From positions 124,001 through 188,000 of the forward strand of contig CAYFFQ010000002.1 in assembly GCA_964342465.1 (NCBI GenBank): 64,000 bases of DNA, given 5' to 3'. The notes below the pieces were generated by a model. That model was not told the origin of the DNA, ran no database searches, and saw only the letters and a list, made by a program, of their open reading frames with translations. Below, piece by piece: positions 15,962 through 24,277 of this stretch. The position numbers and the translations under genes were made by a program. The DNA comes from MGIIb-Q1 sp964342465. Lineage in GTDB: Archaea > Thermoplasmatota > Poseidoniia > Poseidoniales > Thalassarchaeaceae. Within the stretch, counting starts at the first letter, position 1; each line of letters begins with the position of its first letter.

Positions 15962-18169
15962 TCAGTCGCCGTAGTAAGATTCGCCTGGGATGTCCTTTTT
16001 TAGTCCCTTACGCTCACGAATTTCACCGACTACCTTCTCTAGGAGGGCTCGCGGCAATTCCTCGAAACCGCAGTTCTCTGAGTTCCAAACAGCCCTACCC
16101 TGACTGGCGGCGCGGATATCGTTTGAGAATCCGAAAGTCTCGGCCACTGGAACCTTGCCGATGACGGTGGTGGTCTCACCATCTGCTGGCATGTCCTCAA
16201 TTTCCCCACGGCGCTGGGTAATCTCTCGCGTGACCCCACCAAGCCAATCATTGGGTACTGAAACATGCATTTTTTGCATAGGTTCCATGAGCACTGTTGT
16301 ACCTCGTACCAGCGCTCCCTTGATGGCATTTCTCATTGCTGGTATGGTCTGTGCAGGTCCTCTGTGGATAGCATCCTCATGCAACTTCGCATCGGTCAGT
16401 CTTACCATGACACTCATGATGGGTTCTTCAGCAATCGGTCCTCTCTTGCACACCTCATTGAATGCTTCAATGAGCAGTTCCTTCGTTTCGTGGAGATATT
16501 GGATACCTTTGGTGTCATTGACGAGCACATTTGTACCGTTGATGGCGTAGATTTTTCGCATCAGGTCTTTATCCATCCCGTATTCACCGAACTTACGTCC
16601 AACTTCCTTGGCGTCATTGGGTCGGATGGTTCCACTACCGAACACACCCTCTCTGAGTCCTTGGACGACCTCTTGGGGGAGTTTCTCGACTTCGACATAG
16701 AACCTGTTGTGTCGGTTCGGTGACTTGCCCTCGAAGGGATGGCCGTGGTTGTTTCCAGAAACAGCCTCACGGTAGACGACAATCGGTTCCGAGACAGAGA
16801 CCTTTATGTTCTGCTCCTCCTCAATCCTATAGGTGGTAATTTCAAGGTGAAGTTCACCCATCCCGGCGAGAAGTGCTTCTCCAGTTTCTTGATTGGTGGT
16901 CACCTGTAGGGACGCATCTGCTTTGGCTAACGAGCGCAGTGCATCAATGAACTTCGGTAGGTCCTTCATGGATTTCGGTTCGACAGCGACGGTGACGACC
17001 GGTTCAGAGTAGTGGCGAATGGCTTCGAAGGGTGTTATGTCTGGCTCTCTTGCAACGGTTACACCGGCAGCGGCTGAGCGGATGCCCGTCAGAGCAGCAA
17101 TGTTTCCGGCGACTATCTTGGGGATGGAGATTCTATCTCCTCCAACCATCATACTGACCTGCTGAACTCGCTCAGCCTTGCTTCCCCCGATAGCCCACAG
17201 GCTCTCTCCGTGATTTATCGAACCTGAATAGATTCTACCGACGGCTACTTCGCCAGCGTGTGGGTCCATCCAGATTTTGGTTATCATCAATGCAAGAGGG
17301 CCATCAGGGTCACATCCAATCATTGCCGTACCAAGTTCAGAGTCAACATCTCCCGACCAGATGTTGGGGATACGGTAAGGTTGAGCGACAACTGGACTTG
17401 GAAGTTGGGTGACAGCCATGTCGAGGAGAACTTCGTGTACTGGTGCCTTCTTGGCCAACTCTCTCTGTTGTTCGTTGTGACAATAGTCAAAGATGTCCTT
17501 GAAAGAGATGCCCGACTTCTGCATATATGGTACAGTAATACCCCAGTTGTGGTAGGCTGAGCCGAATGCGACAGTACCATCTGCGACACTGACTTGCCAC
17601 TCTTTCTTGTATTCCTCTGGAGCGAACTGTCGAATGAGTTTGTTGACTTTGGTAATTTGTTTCATGAACCTCTCCTGCATATCTTCTGGAGTGACCTGTA
17701 GTTCGTTGATGAGGCGGTCTACCTTGTTGATGAACAGAACTGGCTTCACCTTCTCTTTGAGGGCCTGTCTAACCACTGTCTCAGTCTGCGGCATCGCTCC
17801 CTCTACTGCACAGGTGAGGATGAAACAGCCGTCGACAGCACGCATTGCTCTGGTCACATCCCCTCCGAAGTCTACGTGCCCGGGGGTGTCAATGAGATTG
17901 ATGAGGAAATCACTCCCTTCGACGTTGTGCACCATCGATGCTGATGCGGCGTTAATTGTGATACCTCGAGCAGACTCCTGCTCATCGAAATCAAGAACCC
18001 TGCTTTTACCGGCCAATTCTTCACTCATCATGCCAGCACCGGCAATCAGGTTGTCTGAGAGTGTGGTTTTTCCGTGGTCGATGTGTGCGGCGATGCAGAG
18101 GTTCCTGATCTGGTCTCGGAAATGCATCACTTCAGTCGCTTTTGCGATGTTGTCTTCTTTACGTCCCAT
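15962..18169 (-). CDS. fusA: Translation elongation factor aEF-2
   Basis: A 735-residue GTPase that drives ribosomal translocation. The P-loop is 'AAHIDHGKTT' (residues 28-36), the switch region 'ESARGITINAASASM', then 'DTPGHVDF' and 'NKVDRL'. In domain IV, 'LHEDAIHRGPAQTIPAM' contains the histidine (residue 602) that archaea and eukaryotes convert to diphthamide; a Dph6-type enzyme is encoded at 30530-31369. The length matches archaeal EF-2 (about 730). The ATG at 18169 has GGTGAT a few bases upstream and a TTTATG TATA-like element about 42 bases upstream, so it may have its own promoter. It lies downstream of rps12, rps7 and a desaturase gene on the same strand. Confidence 0.98.
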   Translation of the reverse strand: MGRKEDNIAKATEVMHFRDQIRNLCIAAHIDHGKTTLSDNLIAGAGMMSEELAGKSRVLDFDEQESARGITINAASASMVHNVEGSDFLINLIDTPGHVDFGGDVTRAMRAVDGCFILTCAVEGAMPQTETVVRQALKEKVKPVLFINKVDRLINELQVTPEDMQERFMKQITKVNKLIRQFAPEEYKKEWQVSVADGTVAFGSAYHNWGITVPYMQKSGISFKDIFDYCHNEQQRELAKKAPVHEVLLDMAVTQLPSPVVAQPYRIPNIWSGDVDSELGTAMIGCDPDGPLALMITKIWMDPHAGEVAVGRIYSGSINHGESLWAIGGSKAERVQQVSMMVGGDRISIPKIVAGNIAALTGIRSAAAGVTVAREPDITPFEAIRHYSEPVVTVAVEPKSMKDLPKFIDALRSLAKADASLQVTTNQETGEALLAGMGELHLEITTYRIEEEQNIKVSVSEPIVVYREAVSGNNHGHPFEGKSPNRHNRFYVEVEKLPQEVVQGLREGVFGSGTIRPNDAKEVGRKFGEYGMDKDLMRKIYAINGTNVLVNDTKGIQYLHETKELLIEAFNEVCKRGPIAEEPIMSVMVRLTDAKLHEDAIHRGPAQTIPAMRNAIKGALVRGTTVLMEPMQKMHVSVPNDWLGGVTREITQRRGEIEDMPADGETTTVIGKVPVAETFGFSNDIRAASQGRAVWNSENCGFEELPRALLEKVVGEIRERKGLKKDIPGESYYGD

Positions 18170-18210
18170 GAGGTATCACCTATGTTGAAACGGCCGACCC
18201 GAACTTGGTT

Positions 18211-18216
18211 CATAAA
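18211..18216 (-). promoter_or_regulatory. Possible TATA element for EF-2
   Basis: Read on the minus strand the sequence is GGCCTTTATGAACC, with TTTATG centred about 44 bases before the EF-2 ATG. The position fits an archaeal TATA box with a short leader. No recognisable BRE was confirmed. Confidence 0.35.
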
Positions 18217-18278
18217 GGCCACCGACGAGGCCTAAGGATAAACTACGAGGTGAGTGTGGGGGAACTACCACTCGACAG

Positions 18279-19424
18279 TCACACTACTGGAGAATTTTTG
18301 GCCATCTCAGCTAACAAATTGTTGAATTGTTGTTCTATTTCTGTAAGTGAATTCTTCAAGTCTGCCATCTGTGACTTTACTGACTTTCTCAGCACATTTC
18401 TCTCCTCAAGCATTTGCTCCTTTAATAGGGAAAGAGTTCTCTGTTTTGCTTTGAAGTTTGCACAGATTTGTTCCAATATCTCTTCATACCTAGTTTGAAC
18501 ATCAATGCCCCAAGCCATAGAGGTGATTCTTTTCTTGAACTTTGTTCGCATCCGCGCTACACCGATAGTCCATTCTGGAGTGGTTTTGAGGTTTGAGTTC
18601 AATCTAAGTTTAGACCCACACCAAATTAACCACTTTGATGGGTCCCAATGCCACCAGCGGATGCCATTTCGATAATCGGTTTGGAATGTGTGGTGAAAAT
18701 TGTGAAATCCTTCTCCAAAAGTAAAGAAAGCCAACCAATAGGAATCCTTTGAGGAATCACTGGTTCCGAAGTTCTGTTTTCCCCAAAAATGAGCGGCTGA
18801 ATTAATCATGAATGTACCGTGGTGGACAAGAACTGTACGGATGAGTCCACCCCAGATGAATCCACCGATTCCTGTTGACAGACCTCCAATGCTGTAACCG
18901 ACTGCAGCAGGAAGCACCATTCCGAACAGAAAACCAATCAAGAAAATATGTTTATGTTGGAACATCACTACCGAATCTTTTTGCAAATCCTTGACATTTG
19001 AGTAATTTGGGCCGGCGACATCATCATCGACCATCACCCATAGTATATGGCTCCACCAAAATCCCCTCCTAGCATTGTAGGGGTCTTCATCGGTATCAGT
19101 CTGTTTGTGATGTCTCCTGTGGTCACTGCTCCACTCAAGAATCGAGTTCTGGAACGCACCAGCTCCAAATAGGGCGTAAGCAAGGCGAACCGGCCAAACT
19201 GCCTCATGGCTGCGGTGGGAGAATAATCGGTGGTAGCCGACTGTGATTGACAAACCTGTAGCGAGATACCAAAAGATGAATATTGAAATTTCAACAAAGG
19301 ATATTCCAAAGACAATACCATGCCAAATCGACAACGACAGTGCTAGTATCGGTGTGGAAATCAAGAAAATGGTGTTTAACCAATGTATTTTAGTAGATTT
19401 CAGGATTTCTGAATCTTCATCCAT
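18279..19424 (-). CDS. Membrane fatty-acid (acyl-CoA Delta9-type) desaturase with C-terminal coiled coil
   Basis: A 381-residue integral membrane di-iron desaturase. The three histidine boxes are present: 'HRLFSHRSHE', 'DHRRHHKQTDTDEDPYNARR' and 'GEGFHNFHHTF', plus four hydrophobic spans; 'GYHRLFSHRS' is typical of acyl-CoA Delta9 desaturases. These enzymes insert a cis double bond into a fatty acyl chain with O2 and an electron donor. The last 90 residues are an extra basic then heptad-rich segment ('EEILEQICANFKAKQRTLSL' onward), not usual for the family. The gene looks A/T-richer than the ribosomal genes beside it and sits inside the S12-S7-EF-2 cluster, suggesting acquisition by transfer. 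The ATG at 19424 is preferred to a TTG at 19442. Confidence 0.88.
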   Translation of the reverse strand: MDEDSEILKSTKIHWLNTIFLISTPILALSLSIWHGIVFGISFVEISIFIFWYLATGLSITVGYHRLFSHRSHEAVWPVRLAYALFGAGAFQNSILEWSSDHRRHHKQTDTDEDPYNARRGFWWSHILWVMVDDDVAGPNYSNVKDLQKDSVVMFQHKHIFLIGFLFGMVLPAAVGYSIGGLSTGIGGFIWGGLIRTVLVHHGTFMINSAAHFWGKQNFGTSDSSKDSYWLAFFTFGEGFHNFHHTFQTDYRNGIRWWHWDPSKWLIWCGSKLRLNSNLKTTPEWTIGVARMRTKFKKRITSMAWGIDVQTRYEEILEQICANFKAKQRTLSLLKEQMLEERNVLRKSVKSQMADLKNSLTEIEQQFNNLLAEMAKNSPVV

Positions 19425-19463
19425 GAAAATCAAATCCCTCAAAGAGGAGAAGGGCGAACCGAA

Positions 19464-20114
19464 TCAGCGTGCCGAAGCAGCGATTCTCTCAACTTCCTCT
19501 TTCTTTCCAATGGCGAAAGAGGTCACATCACCGGATGACGCCTTGCTAATCTCAGTGACTATCCCCTGTGTCAGGGTGCGGGTACTCTTTCTAGTCGCTT
19601 GCGTTGAACCCTTGGCTAGATTACGAAGTGCAACATCGATTCTGCGACTCGGTGCGCTGTCAACAGCTTTGGGTTGACTGACTGCACCGAACTTGATTCG
19701 GGTGATTTCCTCCATCGGAGCAGAATTGGAAATCGCATCAACAAAGGTCTGCAGCGGGTTGACATCATCCCTGTTGGCGATATACTCCAGAGCCTCTTCA
19801 AAGGACTTTGTGGCAGTGGTTTTCTTACCGGTATAACTTCCGGTTCTCATCAGTCCGTTGATGAATCTCTCAACGATGGACAACTTGCTCTTGCCGAACC
19901 AAGCATTGGCATGGCGACCACCTGAATGCGGCACGCCTACGGTTTTGAGATTGATGTAGGGAGCAATGCCTGGGTCTTCACAAGAGACAGCCGAAGCATC
20001 CCACTTTCCGAAAACGAGGGTGCCAATTCCGGCGATTGGTGAATCGTCGACGGTATCTGCCTCAACTGCGATCTCATCAAGGACATCGCTTGCACTGGTT
20101 TCCGTTTCGCTCAT
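19464..20114 (-). CDS. rps7: Ribosomal protein S7 (archaeal uS7)
   Basis: A 216-residue small-subunit ribosomal protein that nucleates assembly of the 30S head. Core segments 'KLSIVERFINGLMRTG', 'NPLQTFVDAISNSAP' and 'RRIDVALRNLAKGSTQ' identify uS7. About 35 acidic residues precede the core, a common archaeal extension. It begins nine bases after the stop of rps12, as in the archaeal str operon. Confidence 0.97.
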   Translation of the reverse strand: MSETETSASDVLDEIAVEADTVDDSPIAGIGTLVFGKWDASAVSCEDPGIAPYINLKTVGVPHSGGRHANAWFGKSKLSIVERFINGLMRTGSYTGKKTTATKSFEEALEYIANRDDVNPLQTFVDAISNSAPMEEITRIKFGAVSQPKAVDSAPSRRIDVALRNLAKGSTQATRKSTRTLTQGIVTEISKASSGDVTSFAIGKKEEVERIAASAR

Positions 20115-20123
20115 AACTCCACC

Positions 20124-20552
20124 TCACCGGACTGGCTTCTCTTTGCGGCCACGGACCATCTCATCGAGAGAAACTCCGTTGACCTTGATAACCTTGTATC
20201 GCACACCGGGGATATCTCCGTATGACCTCCCCATACGTCCACCGATTCCTTCGACCATGACCTCATCGTGTTCATCGATGAAGTTGATGGCCCCATCCCC
20301 TGGGGCGAACGCGGTTAGTTTGTTTCCCGTCTTGATGAGGCTGATCTTGACAGCCTTACGAATCCCTGAGTTCGGCTGCTTTGCCTCAATTCCGACTTTT
20401 TCGATGACTATGCCCTTCGCTTGCGCTGACCCGCCCAACGGGTCGGACTTTCTCTTGAGATCCAGCACCCTTCTCTTGTATCCTCTATCCTTCCAGCGAA
20501 ATCGCTGGCGGTCTCGCTTCATTTTCGAGCCGGAGAAGAGTCCTCTACCCAT
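20124..20552 (-). CDS. rps12: Ribosomal protein S12 (archaeal uS12)
   Basis: A 142-residue archaeal S12/S23e protein of the decoding centre. 'GIVIEKVGIEAKQPNSGIRK' contains the universally conserved PNSxxRK loop, and 'VRYKVIKVNGVSLDEM' is the usual C-terminal region. It is the first gene of the minus-strand S12-S7-desaturase-EF-2 run. A TATAT sequence about 40 bases upstream is a good candidate promoter. Confidence 0.97.
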   Translation of the reverse strand: MGRGLFSGSKMKRDRQRFRWKDRGYKRRVLDLKRKSDPLGGSAQAKGIVIEKVGIEAKQPNSGIRKAVKISLIKTGNKLTAFAPGDGAINFIDEHDEVMVEGIGGRMGRSYGDIPGVRYKVIKVNGVSLDEMVRGRKEKPVR

Positions 20553-20589
20553 GGATACACCTTTGAGTAGCCCGCCGACCTACCCCGCG

Positions 20590-20595
20590 TATATG
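20590..20595 (-). promoter_or_regulatory. Probable TATA box of the str operon
   Basis: The minus strand reads CTCATATACGCGG here, placing CATATA about 40 bases upstream of the rps12 ATG. This suits an archaeal promoter with a leader of roughly 12 bases. It is the most TATA-like element in the 190-base gap. Confidence 0.45.
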
Positions 20596-20744
20596 AGGCA
20601 TTCGCACTGTCATTGATTATTCGGGCTGGGGGAGAGTGCCTCTGAAGCAAGCAACAGGATTTGGAAAGAGTAGAAAATTCTCAGTGACTGAGAACAATTG
20701 CACTATACCCAACCTTCAAGCGAAGTCGATGACTCGCCGTTCTA

Positions 20745-22010
20745 ATGGCATTTCGAGACCACCTTAGAGGTGCTGTGGTGGCGAAGGGTACATCCCCGAA
20801 ATACGGCATGAGGGAGGTGATTGAACTACACCCAGATTCAGTCATTCTCTTTGAAGAAATTGAGGGGATATCTCAACATCGTGCGGCAGCGAATGTCTGT
20901 CTCAGAGAGCGAATGATGGTGGCTTACGATATCAACCCGAGAGATTTCCTGCAGGAACTAGCCAATGCAGTTCCCAACAGGGAAGAACCACTTATTGTAG
21001 AAAATGGCGCCGAGGTTCTTGAGAACTCAATTCAACCAGTTGACCTCAATCAACTACCCATACCCCACCACTACCAGCAAGACCGAGGCAAGTACATGTC
21101 GGCGAGCATTATAATCGCTAGATATGGGGGGAGGAGGAATGTTTCCTTCCATCGGCAATTCATACGCGACCAATCACATATCGTAGCCAGATTGGTCCCT
21201 CGCCACCTAAGGACGATGGTCGATGAAGCGCGTGCCAATGGGGATGAAGTTGATGTCGCTATCGTGAATGGAGCAGACCCTGTTGTTCTGCTGGCAGCAG
21301 CGATGTCATTCAACGAACCTATTGATGAGATGACGGTCGCTGCCCGTTTGCACCAGCGCTTCTATGGGCGACCATTACGAGTAGTGAAGTTACCCAATGG
21401 AATCGAGGTCCCAGCCGATGCAGAGTACGCATTGACGGCTACAATCACATTGGAAGATGATGATGAAGGACCATACATCGACATTACCGGAACAATCGAT
21501 GAGGTACGCAAAGAACCACTAATAAAGGTACATTCTATTCACCACAGAGCCGACCCTGTATTCCACGCCCTACTTCCCGCAAGGGCAGAACATCACGCTT
21601 TGATGGGGTTGCCGAGGGCTCCGACGATACTTACTGCTGTATCAGAAGTTTGTGAATGTACTGATGTGGTAATGACACCTGGTGGCTCCGGTTGGTTGTC
21701 GGCAGTCGTTCAGATTGTTCCTAAATCTGAAGACGACGCTAACGATGCAATTTTGGCTGCGTTCCGCGGGCATCCTTCGATGAAAGCCGTCACTGTAGTC
21801 GATAATGACATAGATGCATCAGACCCAACGAGAGTCGAATGGGCACTGATGACCCGCTGGCAACCAGACAAGGACACCATCATTCTACATGCCCAGAAAG
21901 GAAGTTCCCTTGACCCAACCAGAAATGAGGCTGGAAAAACATCCAAAATCGGCTACAATGCCACGATTCCGTGGGGACGGAACAGGGACGAATTCATTTC
22001 ACACATTTAG
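20745..22010 (+). CDS. UbiD-family (prenylated-FMN) decarboxylase, candidate anhydromevalonate phosphate decarboxylase
   Basis: A 421-residue UbiD-superfamily protein. 'MRDHL'-like N-terminus, 'YMSASIIIARYGGRRNVSFH', 'GNGDEVDVAIVNGADPVVLL'-type segment and 'PNGIEVPADAEYALTATITL' are family hallmarks; the last carries conserved acidic residues near the cofactor. UbiD enzymes decarboxylate unsaturated acids using prenylated FMN made by UbiX. It is shorter than bacterial UbiD (about 490) and similar in size to the archaeal homologue that decarboxylates trans-anhydromevalonate 5-phosphate to isopentenyl phosphate. Given ipk 7 kb away, that role is plausible but inferred. The ATG at 20745 is preceded by CTATAC about 40 bases upstream. 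Confidence 0.85.
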   Translation: MAFRDHLRGAVVAKGTSPKYGMREVIELHPDSVILFEEIEGISQHRAAANVCLRERMMVAYDINPRDFLQELANAVPNREEPLIVENGAEVLENSIQPVDLNQLPIPHHYQQDRGKYMSASIIIARYGGRRNVSFHRQFIRDQSHIVARLVPRHLRTMVDEARANGDEVDVAIVNGADPVVLLAAAMSFNEPIDEMTVAARLHQRFYGRPLRVVKLPNGIEVPADAEYALTATITLEDDDEGPYIDITGTIDEVRKEPLIKVHSIHHRADPVFHALLPARAEHHALMGLPRAPTILTAVSEVCECTDVVMTPGGSGWLSAVVQIVPKSEDDANDAILAAFRGHPSMKAVTVVDNDIDASDPTRVEWALMTRWQPDKDTIILHAQKGSSLDPTRNEAGKTSKIGYNATIPWGRNRDEFISHI

Positions 22011-22092
22011 TCCCACCATTCCACATATCGTTTGCGGGCAATCCGACCGAGCCAAATCCGAAACCATCTCACACCTTTAGTCACACCATTTT
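21999..22092. repeat. Imperfect duplication of the UbiD gene 3' end
   Basis: The end of the UbiD-family gene, TCACACATTTAG followed by TCCCACCATT, reappears 70 bases later as TCACACCTTTAGTCACACCATT. The intervening bases are only weakly similar to the coding sequence upstream of the stop, so this is at best an old duplication of the terminal segment. The rest of the gap to 22309 shows no gene I can support. Confidence 0.4.
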
Positions 22093-22309
22093 GTAGGAAA
22101 GTAACCGAGCGAACGGAGCATGGGTGGAACAGAAGGGGAGAATCCACCATCAGTCTAGGCAGGCGAGCGGGGCGCCACTGTTACTCCGAACTTCGGAGCA
22201 AACCGTATCATATCATGTATTTTTTCACCAACCAATGCCTGAATCGGGACATGGTTCAATGGACAGGTGACAGAAAAGGTTCAATTGCAAGAGAAGGTGA
22301 GGATGGGTT

Positions 22310-23326
22310 GTGAAAACGAGTAGTGCCGGGCAATTGCAACACCCTCGTAGGTCGTTGGGCAACAGGCATCGGGCACAAGCGCGAAAATTCCTCAATCTCA
22401 TTAGTGGTGACTGCCCACCCGATGATGCGAATCTCGCCTGGGCCGAGCAAGCGGCGAGACAGGCGGTTCTCTACGATTTCACCCACGAGGATAACTGGTT
22501 GATTCTCGCAGAGACGAAGAAGTTGGCCGCCGATGATAGCGGCATGCGTGCAGTCATCACAGACCTTTTCACCATACTCGGCAGAGACCCATTGATGGTT
22601 GACCAACTCGCTTCGGTCAATATGGTCGAGCATGGGTTTGAATTGGTTGCGGCCACTCTCGCCGCCGACCCTCTTGACCCCGATTATTGGTTTGAATCAA
22701 TCGGGGAGGAGGGGCTGGGAGAATTTCAGAGGAGATTTTTTTCTCTCGACCTGTCTGATGTGAGAGCGAACATCCTATTCGGAAGACGGCTTGAACGCAT
22801 CAGAACGATAGATGAGGATATGTTCATCACCATGGTACAACGGCTTCTTGCTCACCGGCCATACAACCATGAGGCTTGGGTGGAACTCGGTAGACTGCAC
22901 GAGAGAAGGAAGGAGTTTGACGAGGCGTGGTTCTGTTATGACCAAGCACAGATTCACTTTCCACAATTGGATGTCAGGGATTCCTTCAGGATTCGGATGG
23001 AGAGAAAACTGGATGGCACGGCTACGGGGTGGAGCCGACCTACAGAATCGGGGCGTGATGAATTCCTCAGGAAAATGGAAAATCTCGCCCTTAAGACTCA
23101 ATCATCTGAAACAGCGCCCCCCGCCGGAGAGAAATCCTCGGATTCGGAGAGTGGTGAGAGTGAGTCTGAACGATTGCAGCGGTTGATGGTCGAGGGTGAA
23201 TTTTCATCAGCCTTCTTCCTAGCTCGTCGCTTGGTGACGAGTGGAGAGGATTGGGCCTCCGAGTATCTAGAGCAGGCGCAGGCGAATCTTCGTGATGAAG
23301 GTTCAGACTCAGCCGATTTGCCGTGA
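22310..23326 (+). CDS. Helical (TPR-like) repeat protein
   Basis: A 338-residue, mainly alpha-helical soluble protein. 'WVELGRLHERRKEFDEAWFC' followed by 'YDQAQIHFP' is a good tetratricopeptide-like helix pair; the N-terminal half ('WAEQAARQAVLYDFTHEDNW') also looks like helical repeats, and the C-terminal third is acidic and serine-rich. Such proteins are usually interaction scaffolds. Start is GTG 22310, preceded by GAAGGTGAGG. It ends tail-to-tail with the next minus-strand gene, overlapping by 18 bases. Confidence 0.65.
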   Translation: MKTSSAGQLQHPRRSLGNRHRAQARKFLNLISGDCPPDDANLAWAEQAARQAVLYDFTHEDNWLILAETKKLAADDSGMRAVITDLFTILGRDPLMVDQLASVNMVEHGFELVAATLAADPLDPDYWFESIGEEGLGEFQRRFFSLDLSDVRANILFGRRLERIRTIDEDMFITMVQRLLAHRPYNHEAWVELGRLHERRKEFDEAWFCYDQAQIHFPQLDVRDSFRIRMERKLDGTATGWSRPTESGRDEFLRKMENLALKTQSSETAPPAGEKSSDSESGESESERLQRLMVEGEFSSAFFLARRLVTSGEDWASEYLEQAQANLRDEGSDSADLP

Positions 23327-24277
23327 GAGTAGAGAAGCCAATTCTTCGTCGTCAACCATGCCAGTGCGATTGATTTCATCTCTGATGGCAGTACCGCCAA
23401 TGCTCATTTCTGCTTCTATCAACAGGCAGAGGTCGGTGCGGACCTCTCCTGAATAATCGTCCCCTAATTGGTCGAAGAGAATGGACAACGCATATTCGAT
23501 GTCTCCCGGATGAGTGACAATCTCTCCTTTCTGCCCGAGGTCTCTCGGGGTGACTTCTGACACGACTGTCGACATTCTCCTGCCCTCTTCACTCACATTT
23601 GTGAGACTGATGTCAAGCCATCGCAAGCCCGCCTCTACTGCCAAATCGTTGATACCTGCATCCAGCAGGCCATTGAATCCAACCCAACAATGTCTCTGGG
23701 CAGATGAGTAATCACCCAATTGGAAATACAACTCGCCGAGACGATACCTGCTGAGAGCGATGATTTCTGGTTCGTGGGGGCCCTCTCTGTCTATCTGTGC
23801 GAGTTGCGCCAACGCCATAATCTTCTCACCCGCTTCGATATGCCAAGCAGCCATATTGAGAATCGACAGGCCATGGTCGCGGGAACCCTCGTCCAAGACC
23901 TTGAACCGCTCCATGGCCCATTTGAGGTCACTACCAGCCTCCACCTTCTCACCTTGCGTGAACCGCAACAATCCCCATTCCATTCTCGCCCGTGCTTCGA
24001 GTGCGTGGTTCCTCACGTCGCTCCTTCTACTGCTTTCCACGCAATCCCGTAGATGATTGGTAGCAGCCACAAGGTCGTTTGTTATCTGCGCATGTCTGAA
24101 GGCGATGAACGACCTCTCGGCATCGGATAGGAGAGGCATGACAAGAGCCAGAGTCTCCTTGTCTCCGGCGATGGCGGCAGAATCAGCCAAACCAAATTTG
24201 TCATCAATTTCCTTGATTTCTGCTATCGTGAGAGCATCCCCTCCGGCGGCGAAATACAATCTGTGACCTGAAATCAA
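23309..24277 (-). CDS. Helical-repeat protein translationally coupled to the DHH phosphoesterase
   Basis: A 322-residue helical protein with TPR-like segments ('ARARMEWGLLRFTQGEKVEA', 'LSRYRLGELYFQLGDYSSAQ') and no recognised catalytic motif. The start is deduced from context: a TTG at 24277-24275 overlaps the TGA of the upstream DHH gene (TTGA) and has AAGGAGG about eight bases before it. The open frame extends 26 codons further upstream but contains nothing family-like there. It is the last gene of the long minus-strand run that begins with SBDS. Function unknown; a partner for the RNA-processing proteins encoded upstream is an inference from position only. Confidence 0.65.
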   Translation of the reverse strand: MISGHRLYFAAGGDALTIAEIKEIDDKFGLADSAAIAGDKETLALVMPLLSDAERSFIAFRHAQITNDLVAATNHLRDCVESSRRSDVRNHALEARARMEWGLLRFTQGEKVEAGSDLKWAMERFKVLDEGSRDHGLSILNMAAWHIEAGEKIMALAQLAQIDREGPHEPEIIALSRYRLGELYFQLGDYSSAQRHCWVGFNGLLDAGINDLAVEAGLRWLDISLTNVSEEGRRMSTVVSEVTPRDLGQKGEIVTHPGDIEYALSILFDQLGDDYSGEVRTDLCLLIEAEMSIGGTAIRDEINRTGMVDDEELASLLSRQIG

